The notes: generated by a model from the sequence alone, not told the origin. 64,000 nt of DNA from Niebla homalea (GCA_019925105.1 JAHGAU010000017.1:124001-188000), one strand, 5' to 3'. Counted from the first letter of the stretch, positions 22,667 through 35,412 are shown. Program-made: numbers and translations.

Positions 22667-25199
22667 AAGTAAGCTCAGAGAACAGGAGAGCGAATGCTGC
22701 TCTTTTATACAAAGCAAGCTTCTCAACGCTTAGCCCTCTTCAGGTTTTAACCAAAGGAGCCTCCTGGTGCATCGTCAGAGTGCCGCGCTCTCTTCTTGGA
22801 CTGGCTCAACGGGATGTCGCATACCAGGATTGGCCCCGTGCTTTCAAGTGACAGCTCCATCTTAATCAACGCTAGACTTGGGTCCTGTTCTCGCCGTGGA
22901 TAGATTGGGAGCAAAAACCCGAGCTGTCATCGCCCAGACGCATCCTGACCTGCCTATTGGTCCTACTCAATGCCTTCGATGTTGATCCGTACCCTTGACA
23001 GGTCGGTTGGACCATGCTTTCGGCGTCAGCCTACAATACTAGTCCATACAGTTTCGAACATTACCAGCCTTCCCCAACAAGACTATCATTCTCCCGAAAG
23101 TCGATTTCCCCCACGAGAATCTAGCAAGGCCCCAGATTCAGTCTCGCCGGATCCTCCCCTGTCCATAGATATTCGACCACTACGTAGTAAGAGAAAGGAT
23201 ACCCGCTCAATGGCGAAAATAGTCCAGGCTAGGTTGCACATGATTGGATGCTGGTGGCGTAAAGCAGCCATGGCCAAACGGTTTCCGCAACGAACAAAGA
23301 CAATACGACAGCGAATTGGCGAAAACATAATGCATGAGAGGGCAATTTGCCTCAAGTGTTGCGTATTTCAGATGGACGTGCGGACATGCTGCGACCCTAT
23401 AATCCCTGCATATCCCTGCATTTTCCGATTCCATTCAACCTTGTCAAGCTCACAGTAGTGACCTTTTGTGCACGTAGCCGTTCATCGAAGCTGCGCGGAG
23501 TCTATCAGAGCGTCATGTTACTAGATTTTCACTGGCGGACCTGGTGGAGGATCTACCGTGCCGAGCGTATGCATTAAAGATCTTGCAGGATCTGGGCGCT
23601 TTGTTGCCAACGGGAATCTGCAATTCTTGAAGAATGGACCAATCAGCCCCAGTTGCAGTATGCGAGTCCATCAAAAAGCACGGGACTTTCGGCAACGTTC
23701 TCCATGTTCAAACCTTATTGAACCACGGGCGCCTGGCTGTCACCCGGGAACTTGGATGGCATCGGGCGAGGCACGAATATTCACGGAAATCAGCCTTGCA
23801 GGTGCGCTGCCTTATTTAAGGCATAATTTGCCTACGCTAATCTTTGGCCACTTTCATTGAGCGTCTACCACAGGATTGTCAGTATCCATTTATCTCATGC
23901 TGTGTCATTATCCTCGATCCTAGCCCTCTCGCCCCACTTTCTCACCTTCAACTTTTAGCCTCCCATTTTGTTCTAGATGCTAGAGCTCTAGCCTCATGTG
24001 TCATGTGGCCTCCCATTCTCTCAGCTTTTGCACTTCCTGCCTTCACACCTTCTTTGCCTCAGACCAACCTATCCCGCCTGTGTGTGATCTCGCGAATTGC
24101 CCACTTTGGCCACATCTTCCTCGCAGACTGACTTCCGGTACTAACATTGTCTACCAGCCGAAGCAGCTTTCACGATTCTCGATATCGACGGCAGAAGCTC
24201 GCCGGCTCCAAGCAACCTTAATTCGGACATCAATCCGCTAGACCTACGTGTAGAACGACAAGCTCTTTGCAGCCAGAGTCACACATTCATAGCGCCAATG
24301 AGATTGAGGCAAGTTTGCTGCAACTTCAATGGTTTCGAGTGAAGAATGCCATTCCGGTCTCCTAACCCCGAGCATTCAATCATCAAACACGACTTCACAT
24401 AGCCCCGTCGCCCATACTGCTACCTCAGACACTTGAGATACTCGAGGCGCGGACAGTGAGGCCTAAGCGTTTGTACGGCCGAAAGCCGGCCGGACATAGT
24501 GACATCAGAACTCTTATACGCGGCTGTGCTTTTTATTTGTGCGTGAGAAAAGTGTCTGATGTTCAGATGGTGCATGGTCAGAGGGCGGTTCAGCAACATT
24601 CCATTATAACTCTCCAATCCTACAAGCTCAAGTGGAGCTTAGAGCTGCCTTTGTGTATCACAGTTCTTCTTTGCGTAGGAAAGAAGGCCATACCAGTCCA
24701 TAGTATCCTACCGTTTGGAGGTGAGCAGGTTTCGATCTCGTCGAAAGTAAACTCAAAACGTTGCATCTTGAAAACAGCTCCCTTTCGACCATGTGTCCTT
24801 TGCATATAGTGGTCATGCAGACCAATGGAGCGCGCCTGTGAACAGTGCCTGCTAGGGAATATTTCTGCATCACCCATCTCCCCCTCAGAAGCTTGTCCAT
24901 ACTCTTACCACTTGCGATCTCCATGCCTATGAATACTCACATTTGATGCCTTTCACAAACGCGGTGACATCGCGCCTCCTCCAAGCTTGATGCTTTCAGC
25001 AGGCATAGTTGCTGCTAGCCCCGCAGTATCATTGTCTCTGTAGGGCCCATAACCCCCTCCAAGCTCTTAAACTTGCACTTAGCAGCACATAGACTCATTA
25101 CGCAACTCCGCTCAATAAGCTTCTGCGGCCGTCCATCTCCAGTCTCAATGCTCCATAGCAAGCTGGGACTCGCGCATATCCCTCAGTCCCCACCCCGAA
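22667..25199. other. Gene-poor stretch, no supported gene
   Basis: The longest plus frame, 22970-23458 (162 codons), has no recognised domain. Others are shorter and overlap. The end of this stretch is the 3' flank of the BolA gene. Confidence 0.4.
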
Positions 25200-25631
25200 T
25201 CACGTCCCCTCCTTTCCCCTCTTCCTCTCCTCCTCTTCCGGCGTCTGCGTCTTCAATTGCAAAGCATGCACCCCACCCTCGCGCTGTAGCTCGTCCTTCA
25301 ACAATGCATAGATCACACGATGCCTGGCGGGCTGCATCTTGGATTGGAACGCGTCCGAGGTGATGACCATGCGGAAATGTGTTTCTTTGGAGACGGAGCC
25401 GGCCATGGCGGCGTGGTGGGCGTGATTGGCGGAGTCGTTGTGGATTTCAAGGTGGGTGGGGGAGAGGGAGGATGTGATCTGCAGAAAATGATCAGAGGGA
25501 GGTTTGAAAGTATACAGCACGTAGCTCTGAGAGAAAGGATGGGGTACCTTGGCTCTCATGGCGTCTTCGACCGGCGTGGTAGACATGGTGGAGAGACGGC
25601 GCGCAGCTTGTAGGAGGGAGCGGTGGATCAT
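25200..25631 (-). CDS. BolA family protein
   Basis: Exons 25631-25548 and 25478-25200 with a 69-nt intron give 120 residues. BolA proteins work with monothiol glutaredoxins in handling [2Fe-2S] clusters. The sequence shows the fold: an N-terminal helix (VEDAMRAK), the central LEIHNDSANHAHH segment with the invariant His cluster, the conserved SKETHFRMVI strand, and the C-terminal HRVIYALL...GGVHALQL block. The N-terminus is basic and Ser/Arg-rich, fitting a mitochondrial presequence, so this is probably the Bol1/BOLA1-type mitochondrial protein rather than the cytosolic BOLA2 type. It is divergent from the CoA-ligase gene across about 760 bases. Confidence 0.88.
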   Translation of the reverse strand: MIHRSLLQAARRLSTMSTTPVEDAMRAKVPHPFSQSYVLYTFKPPSDHFLQITSSLSPTHLEIHNDSANHAHHAAMAGSVSKETHFRMVITSDAFQSKMQPARHRVIYALLKDELQREGGVHALQLKTQTPEEEERKRGKEGT

Positions 25632-25759
25632 TACTCGTGGTCTGACAAGAGCGTGGCGATGAGGTTCGGTGCTTTAGATAACGAAGAAGGGGATTTACCA
25701 ACAGCAGTCTACGGCTCTGCAAACCCACAGGTAGGTTTACAGAAGGGTCCTACCAAGAG

Positions 25760-26060
25760 AGGATGAATCAATTGAAAATAGGACAATATGATGATCTACG
25801 CTATTTAAATTAAGTGAAATTACTTGGCCCCCCTTTGCAGTTTGCGGATCGCAATATACACCTTCAATCTGGGTTGTTCAATTTATGCGCTTTCATATCC
25901 TATCAGATTGAAGCTTACGTACCTTTCAATATTCTTGTTCATGTATTTTCAATCGTTATATATCTGCCATAATCATTAATTAAAGTCAATTCAGGGCAAG
26001 ATAGATTCAGAATAATATTCAAGGTTAAATCAAATTGTATACATAAGTTCTGACCGTATC
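25760..26060. other. AT-rich spacer between divergent genes
   Basis: Roughly 300 bases clearly richer in A and T than the rest of the window. It lies between BolA (minus) and the acyl-CoA synthetase (plus), where both promoters should be. No ORF of note. Confidence 0.6.
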
Positions 26061-26390
26061 AATGTATTTATTTAAGTACGAATCTTGTCCAATCGGAGTA
26101 ATAACAGTGATCGAAAATAATGGCCAAGCATTCTCACGTAACTGTAACGACCTCGGTCTCGGTGGACCGGAATTACATACGGCCGCCCAAAAACTCACGT
26201 CACCACGCGTTTCCTACTTCCTAATTCCTACTTCTAGAGGGGCAAGAGGGGCTCCACTCGCATTGGGCCCCGAAACGTCCATGGCTTCGGTCTTCGAAAA
26301 TATTAATGGCAAATATTAATGGCAATTGACTAGCATGAACGCCGGTCTTCCTCCAATCATCTTTGACCAAGGCCATCTCTTCAGTCGAGG

Positions 26391-28391
26391 ATGCTTGCGC
26401 ATCTCCTCCCTCGCATTCACCCTCCTCCAACACTATCCTCCTCACGCCCTCTCCTTGCCCGATTGAACAGACCACCATTGACCCGGCCACGACCCAGAAT
26501 GGCTTCGACATTCCCTGATCTCCCAATATTCCGGGCCATTGGCTCCCATGACCCGCACAAGACCGCCATCATCCACTCAAAATCCAATCGACGCTTCACG
26601 TATGGAGAACTGCTCAAAGATGTCGAAGACGCAAAAGTACGGTTATACCATCAATTGAAAGCCGCCACATTGGGGAATGAGCCAATCGGTGGCCAGAGGG
26701 TGGCATTCCTCATGGAAAATGGTTATGACTATGTAGGTGCGACATCAGGCATGGAGAGTGAAGAGAGTATGTCTATGCTAATCTATGACAGTAACGCTGC
26801 TCTCGATTTTCGCTTGCGACAGCATAGCTATCCCTCTATCCTCCTCCTTCCCGGCATCTGAGCTTCGGTACATTATTGACAATAGCGAAGCTGTCACTCT
26901 CCTCTCGACTGGCATGTTTCAACAGCAGACCGAGGAGGTACTGAAAGAAGGCATCTCACGCTCGCCCATTCTCAATGTGATCGACAAAACGCTCTCAGGC
27001 TCGGGTCATGATGAGGTCCAGCTAGTCCAGCTTCCAACGACCAAGGGAGGAATGATGCTCTACACGTCTGGAACCACAAGTCGCCCGGTACTGTCCTCGC
27101 TTTGAAGCCCTTCATCCACTCTACCGCTGACAACCCAATTTAGAAAGGCGTTGTCCTCAATACCTCCACTCTGACAGCACAATGTCAATCTCTCCTACAT
27201 GCCTGGAACTACCTGTCAACCGATCACCTCCTACATACCCTCCCTCTGCACCACATTCACGGCACTGTCAATGCCCTTTTAACCCCCCTCTTCGCCGGTT
27301 CCACGATCGAATTTCTCTTCCCTTTTAACGCAGATGCCGTATGGTCCCGCCTTGCCGCGCCCTTCCTCTCTCCCTCTTCCCCTTCACCATCGCAGCAACA
27401 ATCAGCCTCACAATCCACACCACAACGGGAGCCAATAACCTTCCTCACCGCCGTCCCCACAATCTACACCCGCCTCCTCTCCTCCCACCCTCGCCTCACA
27501 CCAACCATCCAATCCGCCACCCGCAAAGCCATATCCCCTCAAAACCTGCGCCTCAACATCTCCGGTTCCGCCGCCCTCCCCACGCCCACCAAAACAGCCT
27601 GGTCCGACCTCTCTTCAGGCAACATCCTCCTTGAACGCTACGGCATGACTGAAGTCGGTATGGCTCTATCCTGCGGTCTCGCCTTCTCGGACCGTGTGGA
27701 CGGTAGCGTTGGATGGCCGCTCCCCGGGGTTGACGTCCGGCTCGTTGACACCGAAACTTCCACCGCTATCCCCCTAGGTGACGAACTCGATCCTCAGGGT
27801 AGGGAGAGGGAAGGGGAGATCCAACTCCGAGGCCCCACCGTTTTCCAAGAATACTGGCGCAACGAATCGGCCACATCCTCCGAATTCACAGCGGCCGACC
27901 CCGACGATGCCAATCAAGGCAAATGGTTCAAGACGGGCGACATAGCCACCCGTCGCTCCGTGCCTGGGACAGGGGAGACCCAAAAGGATTGGGCGACGGG
28001 GCCCTGCTACTTCATCAAAGGCAGGAAGAGCACCGACATCATCAAAACCGGCGGGGAAAAGGTGTCCGCATTGGAGATTGAGCGGGAATTGTTGGGTCTG
28101 GAGCCAGTGACAGAGTGTGCGGTTGTCGGGGTGGAGAATGAGCAGTGGGGGCAGAAGGTGTGTGCCATTATCGTGCTCGCGGACGGTTGGGTGGGTGCAA
28201 AGGGAAGGCGGGGAAGTCAGGGGGCTGAGGGGCCCGGCAAGCCGTGGTCGATAATGGATATGCGGCGGGCGTTGAAGGATAAGCTGGCAGCGTACAAGAT
28301 ACCCCAGGAGATGAAGGTGGTGGAGCAGCTAAACAAAAACGCGATGGGAAAGGTGAATAAGAAGGCTTTGGTGGCAGAGATGTTTGGGTAG
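26391..28391 (+). CDS. Acyl/malonyl-CoA synthetase, ACSF3-like
   Basis: Exons 26391-26736, 26792-27087 and 27144-28391 give 629 residues of the ANL (AMP-binding) superfamily, which activates a carboxylic acid with ATP and transfers it to CoA. The phosphate-binding motif YTSGTTSRPKG spans the second junction (about residues 205-217). The ERYGMTE motif is near residue 379, the TGD motif near 479, and the hinge and C-terminal KTGGEKVSALEIE near 515. The catalytic Lys in NAMGKVNK is close to the end. The Arg/Pro-rich, Leu-containing N-terminus fits mitochondrial import. Overall length and motif wording are closest to malonyl-CoA synthetases (ACSF3), but other short/medium-chain ligases remain possible. 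A longer low-complexity Ser/Gln insert lies around residues 285-305. Confidence 0.85.
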
Positions 28392-29183
28392 GAGGCTGGG
28401 TACTTAACACACAAGCAACGCTATTGAGCAGGAATAAGAGGAGCGAGTCCGTGGAGAAGAGGTGGATGCATCAGTGACCTTAGCTGGAAATCCTCCAGCG
28501 GCCTCCTTTCATCCAACAAGGGCCCCTGGGCCTGAGCAGATGCCAACGCGTGTGACCGATTCCTCTTGGATAGCTTGCGGGGTATGCAGGAGAGAATAGG
28601 AAATCATTCGATACAGACTTCCGCAACGACGGTAAATGGTGGAAGAGGCAATCTATGTCAGGGATCTAGTGAGACTGTTAGGCGTACGTGTGTGGACCTA
28701 TATGTAGTCCCTTTACCGGCTTCAAGACCTTTCCAAGACTCCGCAAAAATTGACCTAGGGACCTCAATTTCTGAAGGGCCCCGTGAAGCTCGAGGTTTTT
28801 GGACCTGATTCGAGCTCATGAAGCGCTCAAACGTGCAAATAGCCGCCGTCATGGCCGACTTTCTGCCCAATTCCCTGCTCTGTCTTTGTTTTGAACCCCT
28901 CCCAATCTTGATTTGATGGATTGTGACAAAAATTCCTCGATGACATTTCCTAGAGATAAAACAAGTCAATACCGCGCCCTTGGGAAGAGACGAGAGAACA
29001 CACCTGGCCAGCCCAATCAATGGATTTGAGGAGGTCCAGATAAAGGTTCTAGTGGTACCTGGATGATTTGTTTACTTCCAAAGCGCCCAGTAAATCCCCC
29101 CCAAAAATTAATTTTTTTTAATAAATATTTAGAAGTTGAACACAGAGAGCCACACATCAGACAAACCCCTTTCCATGCTCCAT

Positions 29184-29240
29184 CTCCTCCTCCTCCTCCT
29201 CCTCCTCCTCCTCCTCCTCCTCGTCGTCGTCCTCCTCCTC
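29184..29240 (+). repeat. (CTC)n trinucleotide repeat
   Basis: About 19 trinucleotide units, mostly CTC, with a short GTC/CGT interruption near 29222. On the minus strand it is a GGA tract able to stack as purine-rich DNA. Confidence 0.9.
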
Positions 29241-29351
29241 CCCCTTCCCCCACAAACCCAGCATGGATAAATGGATAAATAAGTAATTAACGACCAAACC
29301 AAAACGACTTGCTCAAAGCCGGACGAGTTACAGCTATGCGCGAACGACGCG

Positions 29352-29384
29352 GCGGGTATGTATATATGTATGTATGTATGTATG
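29352..29384 (+). repeat. (TATG)n tetranucleotide repeat
   Basis: A short run of TATG/TATA-type units in the 3' flank of the downstream minus-strand gene. Confidence 0.85.
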
Positions 29385-29657
29385 GGCTTGGGTGTGTTTC
29401 ACGCTACCAAGGCCAAGCCAAGCAGCGGTAGGGGACGGTTTGGTGGGTACGGGTGCAGTTGCAAGGTAGATATACATGGGGGATTGTGATGTGTGTGGCA
29501 GAGGGGATTATAGTAGGTAGTCGTAGTACCTTTGCATTTCCTAGCAAGCACGGCTGACAAGGCAAGCGAGTGAAGGTATAGTATGATAATTCGCGGAAGC
29601 CGACGAGGCGAATCAAACGGCTGAGGCTGAGGGTGATCGAACTTTGATAGTGATTGA

Positions 29658-31518
29658 CTAGGGTCGCGCTATATGTTTGGCTATCCGATGTAGCTTCTTG
29701 GTTACGTCTTTCAAAAACACGTCTCCGTACCAGCCCATGAGTTGCTCCCACTTTGTAAGGAGGACTTCTAGTGTGTCATGCAGAGCGCCGTTACAGATAC
29801 ATAAGAGGTTCATGTAGTGCATACGAATCCCCTCCTCCATTGAAAAATAGTTGACCCAGTACTGGATCACGGGCCCCTCCGTGCAGACGGAAAATGCAAA
29901 GGGGGTCCTACTCTTTTCGGCATCAGGAAAGATGCTTTCGTAAAGATCGATGAGCTGTTGTTGGAGATTGACCATGCAGGCTCCAGACACCACGGCTTGG
30001 TTTTCTGCCTCGAAGATGGGCTTGCCAGTAGCGTACGCTTTCCCCTCAACCACCTGGATTGGGAACCGGACGTTCAAGTAGTCCATGGTGGGATCGGAGA
30101 AGAGTTTCCCCTGCAGTTGCAAGACTCTGAGGAGATCGTCGGCCTTTAGTTTGCTGAGACCTAGGCCGATCAACGCGTTGGTTATCGTAGAGTGTTGGAA
30201 GCCAATCGTGGAATCCGGGCGAGGATTCTTGACGGCGCCGTCCTGCTTGGATTGGGATGGAGCTGCAGGTGGCTGTGAATTCGATTGCGACGTCATGGGG
30301 GAAGGGAAGGACTGGTCTGCCTGTTGCCGTTTAGGAGGTCGCTCGAAAACGTCATCCGTCTCGTTGTTGGCTTGGTCCAGAGCCTCGAGGTTCCAGACGC
30401 CGTCTTGTAGGATAGTGGGCTTGAGGTCGGGATTCCAGTCTAGGTTGAGATTAGCACACAAACCCATACCTACTAGAGCCATGCAAGAACAGCCTACCGG
30501 CCTTCCTAGGACAATTGAACAACCCATTCGGAAACAATTCGTCGAAGGCACTGTTAAGAAGCTCGAGTAGGTCATCTTCTCTGGAGGCGCCTTGGGTCTT
30601 GCTGCTGAACTTTTGGGCTGTCTCCCTTGCTATGCGGGAGATTTCACCCTTCCTCTCTACCAGAACCTCCCGCTTAAATATGACATCCAGCAGGTCTTGT
30701 ATCTCGGATGGGGGATATTCACAGCGGATATATACCCTAGCCTGTCCGAGGATGTTGTAACGATAGAACTTTTGCGAGCCTGTTGATTTCTGCGAGCGTA
30801 CCGATGCCGTCGCCGTCTCGGAGTTCAGCTCCGAAAAGCTGAGTTGTTGGGTCATAGTCCCTCTCTTTCGCACTCGATTTGCAGATGTGACAGCAGGCTC
30901 CATCTCTTCGGGCTGCTTCAACTGACTTTGCAGCTTCTCCAAGTTCCCTTCAGAGAGGCGAGATCCTGTCTCGGACTGCTGGCGTTGCTCGTCCGAAGGC
31001 TCGCCTTCAGCATTGCGGACTCGCTTGTTTCCTTGGGTTTCCGGAACACTGGCTAAGTCTAACGAGGCAGCAGCTGGTGGTGATGAGAATTGTCGGTCTT
31101 TGCGTGAAGGCTTCTTTGCTCGCTCGTGTTTCGGAGTGTATGATAAATCAACTGGCTCTTGAGAGACGACCGCAGCCGGTGCTGGCGCAGACGGTGGATC
31201 TGTTCGCCGCCGCTTCTGCAAGCAGTGGTCTTCGTCTTCTTCGGTGCGTCTCCGCTTCTGCGCTCTTGTTTGTTGGCGGGTATTCGGCTCTTGAGTGGGT
31301 ACAGAGGGCTTCGAGGAAGTCTGGATCGGGGTACAGCTAGCAACTCCTATAGCCAGAGCCTGTCGCGATTGATGGGTTTTAATAGGCGTAGACTTTCTGT
31401 TCTTCGGCACGCGGTTTGATCGACCTTTCAGCTGTTAGTCTGGGCGGCTATGCAATGAGAGCTGAAAAGGACCTTTGGGAGGTGCTGAAGAAGTCGTAAT
31501 TTTGCGTTTTGAAGCCAT
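29658..31518 (-). CDS. Nuclear-type protein with DUF7924-like C-terminus
   Basis: Exons 31518-31473, 31424-30498 and 30439-29658 give 584 residues in one frame. The introns are 48 and 58 nt, the first with ACTAAC ten bases before its AG. The first 220 residues are disordered, with several clusters such as KRRR that look like nuclear localisation signals. Residues about 225-305 form a conserved block beginning FYRYNILGQARVYIR. After a second disordered linker, the C-terminal 190 residues form a folded domain (PIQVVEGKAYATGKPIFEAE onward) that resembles a domain common in ascomycete proteins of unknown function, which I believe is catalogued as DUF7924. No catalytic residues are evident. Many ascomycetes carry several paralogues. 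The role is unknown. Confidence 0.75.
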
Positions 31519-32244
31519 AGCGATTGGAAGGCAGAGGAAGACTATATTAAAGCGCCCAGGTTAGGAGCAGACGAACCAAGATAGTGACAGCAGACGCTTC
31601 CCGCGCCCGGAGCTTGACGCGGGGTTGCCTCAGCTTGCAGCTAGCCCAAAGGGGCTTATTTGATTGCAACGCGTCTGATGGACTGAGGCAAACGCGTGTG
31701 CTTGGCGACCCTCAGTGGCTGGCAAGGCTGGGAATGGATCATCCCTGCTCAGTCGTTGTGTTCCTTCTGTTTCAAGGGCAAAAGTAAGCAGGCTTTTGGT
31801 TGGGTCTCATCATGTCCTCCAAGTCAGCGCCGGAATAATAAATGGTTGGATACAGTTGTTGCCATGTAGCAAGCCTGACGCCGATCCGGAAGGTCGTCTG
31901 GAATCGACTCTTCAGCTACGCTCGATTGTACTTGATTTAAATAGAGCGGTTGGTGAGGGAGCGCCGAATTCACAACGAGGGAGCAGAAGAGGAGCAGAAA
32001 GGGAGTAAATGGGCTAGGATAGAATCATGGCACCAAGTCTTGATTGGAAATGTCATGGGAATCTATGTGCATTCGCTATCAAGATGCTAGTAGCACAAAC
32101 TGCTGAGATAATGGATATTGGCCCCCTTTTAGGGTTGAGCCGCGCTTCCTCTGGTGCTGCAAGGACCGGCTTCTCACGAGCCGCAGACTTCAAGCGCCAG
32201 CGTTCCTTCTTCCCGCAAGTGTCTCAACCTCCTCATCTTGACCG
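31519..32244. other. Intergenic
   Basis: A 5' flank shared with no other start; no supported gene. Short plus-strand ORFs have no motif. Confidence 0.5.
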
Positions 32245-33341
32245 CTAGCAAGTAAACTTCGCCTTCGCCCTCGTACTCCCCGCATGCGCACTCTCCGTGT
32301 GGCCACTGAACTCCACCACCTCCGTGTCCTTCACCCCCAGAACCTCCTTGAACTTCCTCCCTAGCCCCATCAACACATCCTTGCTCTTCTCCGGTGTCCT
32401 CCCTTTCCCGCCCGCAACATCACCGTCGCCGCCGCCAGGGACACTCTTGCCGATCGTCTTGGTCCAAAGCCCAATGCGGTAGAAGCCCTTGCGGACGTTA
32501 ACGACGACGCCCATGACTTCGCCGTCCGAGGAGGAGGATTCCAGGGTCTCGCCGATGGCGGAGAGCATGACGTGCAGCCAGAGGTCGTCGATGGGGGCAG
32601 CGCGTTTGTCTTTGAACTGTGAACGACGTTAGTGCCATGAGGAACGTGATGGGATATGGTGGGATGAAGGTACTTGATATGCCCATTTCCCGCCGTGTTT
32701 ATTTTGGTGGTCTTCCCACTCTGGTCTGTGATTCTGTTTCAGCGCTTGCCCCTGAGGTCCTTGATGAGGTGGGGGAAGCAGTCTCACCGGACACCGCGCT
32801 TGAAAAGGTGGTAATCACTACGGCGGCATCAGCACGGCTCCTTCGTTCTGGTGAATCTCGGATGGGAGGAGGGACCTCTTCAGGGCGAGTTCAGATGTTG
32901 GTGTGATGTTGTTCTACTCGGCCGCGTCGATGTGGTCATCAGCTCATATACTTTTCTGCTTGGGTCATTCTAGCTGGATCTTCAATGATGCACTCACGTA
33001 GATCCCCCAGAACTCCTCCACGCTGTCAAACGTCACGACTTCCTTCAGCAAATCCGCCCAGTTGTCTCCCTATTGCCCAAGCGTCAGTTTAGGCTCACTC
33101 TGCTTCCCTCAAGCTCCTCTCCATCATAGAGGAGCAGAATCACCTTTCCTGAAGGCGGTTTCGTGAACCACAACGTCCATTCATTCATGAGAGGATGCTT
33201 GACGTTAAAATTGTCTTTGTCGTGCAGTACTGTGATGTCTTCATTCTCGGCTTTGGCGTCTCCATTCGTGGTATCGTCTGTGGTGATTGTGGGGTTCGTA
33301 TTCTCATCAGCGGCAGGAGGTTGTGTCTCGACTTCTGCCAT
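32245..33341 (-). CDS. Translation initiation factor eIF4E
   Basis: Six exons (33341-33144, 33069-32998, 32913-32876, 32817-32788, 32725-32674, 32616-32245) give 253 residues in one frame. eIF4E binds the mRNA 5' cap. The cap-pocket and fold Trp residues are in place: NEWTLWF near residue 55, FWGIYNNI across the exon 2/3 junction, the RPEWED motif, GGKWAYQ, and the DDLWLHVMLSAIGE block with KGFYRIGLWTK. The acidic, Thr-rich N-terminus is typical and unordered. Exons 3-5 are only 38, 30 and 52 nt, an unusually fine split. A Gly/Asp-rich insertion follows the last Trp block. The start chosen is the MAEVE Met, since the upstream in-frame Met would add an atypical leader. Confidence 0.9.
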
Positions 33342-34511
33342 GGTGAGGTGTGGGGCGAGGGTGATGTGAGATGATGGATGAGGAGGGTGCAGCGAGTGCT
33401 CCGTTTGGCTTTGGAAAGAGATCAGGATTTGCAGCAAATAGAGGATTCAGATCAGATCGGCAGGGCATACACAGTCTGGCCTTGAGCTGATCTAGTCGAA
33501 GTAAAGTGCAGATGGAAGATTGAAAGAGGGGAATCCTCTTGTTCGGGTAATTGCGATGCCTGGCTTGGAGGAACGGAAGGTTTGCCGAGATCAAGACGGA
33601 ATTTATCCGCCCTCGTGAAATAACCTTGAAGAAAGGAGATGAACGTTAAACAATGACATCTTTTTATGGTATGGACATTCTTCTACCAGATGCGTCTGAT
33701 CCAGTCGTCAAGAACTGAGCTCAACCACGTTTTAAGCGCCATAAGCGTTCTGGAAGCGACGTTTGACTTCTATTCTTGAAACATCTAGGCGTCTTTCGAA
33801 TTCTTATCCTCAAGGCTAGGTGGGAGTCCCACGTTAATATCGTTGTGGATGTTTCTTTCGCACTTCTCTCTTAAATCTCCACCACTATACTTCTGTGTGT
33901 CAGGCCTCTTAATCCAAAACCCAATGCGTTCGAGGTCTGAGACGTGCACTCCATCTTATTCAAAACTCAATCTAGCGCTGGAAAGGGCGTGGCGTAGGCA
34001 GTTTTGAACGCCGGAGTGCCTGGACTGGACCAAATTGCTTCGGGAACGCCCTCCTTCGCAATGCCCCCTTGTCGCTTTTGGCAAGCCAGCGCACAGCTTT
34101 CAGTGGGATGAAATGGTATATGAAAAGAGTTGCATGTGATAAATAGATCAAAATTTGATATCCTTCTTTCCTAAAGCAGAATTAGCTACGTCCAGATATT
34201 TTCATTTGGTCTTTACCAGTGACTGGATAGTAGACGTAGAATTTTGTTTACAGGTTGAAACACTACGACATCTTTCTACACTTCCATTTTCAAGTCGCAC
34301 GTCTCAGCAGTGAGAGTGTGAGCTGTTCCGTAATCTGACGGGGCCTACCGAAGGCGGACGGGGCGGTTCCTGAAGCAAGTTGAGGCTGGAACATACTGGA
34401 CCAGTGAGCTAGTGATGTACAAATCATTAAAGTGATGAATGGGACGCGCGATTCGACTCCTCAGGTGGTACATGGTCCAGGAAAAGCTAGGAGTACACTA
34501 TCTCGCGTGTA
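33342..34511. other. Intergenic
   Basis: No supported gene. Only the upstream part of the eIF4E frame and very short ORFs are present; 33.6-34.4 kb is moderately AT-rich. Confidence 0.55.
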
Positions 34512-35412
34512 GTGGCAGTTGTGGCTTCACAAGGGTTGGTCCTTTCAGACGTGCCAAATATCCGCGGCAATCTAAATCCTTGGCAGATCCCTTCTGCCTA
34601 TCAGCTCGATAATCCACCGTCAGATACCTTCGCACAAATTAATCCATCCCGATATGATTACCCTGTCCCGAACCTCTGGCCTGGTCCAGAACCCTCACCA
34701 CGTCGGTGCGACGACTTCGGCTTCCCAGAGACCAAGACTCGCCCACATCAGGATGAGACGGACTTCCCAGCAGGAGAGTACACAGTTCCAAGACATTGGG
34801 AGAGGGACTGCCATCGCTTATGCTCGTGGATCAGCAGGCAATGTGCATGTCACCATAAGACCATCGAGTTCAGAGAGCGCCGTTGGACACACTTGGGCTG
34901 AAGCAGGCGTTGTGAGTGCTCCGACGCAACCACACTTATCCAGTCAGTACCCGATATCTTTCACTTCAGAAGAAAACACCATTGACAAAGCCGTTACTAT
35001 GCAACCAGCTGACATACCTTGTCCCAGCTGCTATGATAAAGCGATGAGGAGGCGAGCGAGGACGGATCAGGACCGCAGGGACGGCGACCGCTACGATAAA
35101 GATCGTAGGGATCGAGACCGGAAAGACAAGAGCCATGGAAACAAGGGCAGCAGTCACAGCAATCACGGCAGGCACGGTGAGAGGAGCAGGCATCGACATG
35201 AGTCCGTCTTGAGGCCTGGAAGTTATTTGATCCTCCATACCCCGCTTTTGAGTACTAATGATATTGTAGGTTTTCAACCTAGTCATTGATCAGTGAGATG
35301 TGCCAGGTAGTCATGCCATGCGTGCAGATAATGGACTACAGGACCTCAACCTGATCCCCAATTGGCCAGATGTACCAGGGAGTCATGCAACGAGTGCAGA
35401 TGATGTATAGAA
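34512..35412 (+). CDS. Hypothetical CxxC/RD-rich protein, exons unresolved
   Basis: Two overlapping plus-strand frames (34512-34901 and 34654-35289) both look protein-like, so at least one intron or frame change is missed. The second contains IPCPSC followed by an Arg/Asp/Lys-rich highly charged tract and a His/Ser/Gly tail. A good intron, with donor GTGAGA near 35180 and a TACTAAT branch, could join that exon to a last segment ending near 35412 that encodes two copies of DVPGSHA. The CPSC-plus-basic layout recalls exon 2 of the Cys/His family at 42-51 kb (CPKC followed by charged helix), but the upstream Cys/His module is not evident. No family is recognised. Confidence 0.35.

Larger units (their letters stand above)
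28392..29657. other. Intergenic with microsatellites
   Basis: No supported gene. It contains a (CTC)n-type run at about 29184-29240 and a (TATG)n run at about 29352-29384. The ORFs across these runs are poly-Pro or poly-Gly artefacts. Confidence 0.6.

Noticed and set aside
25200..25631. Unspliced 143-residue reading of the BolA gene
   Set aside because: The 69-nt segment is an in-frame intron; removing it restores the continuous BolA helix-to-strand sequence.
29017..29278. Poly-Gly / poly-Pro ORFs at 29 kb
   Set aside because: Produced entirely by the (CTC)n run; no flanking coding signal.
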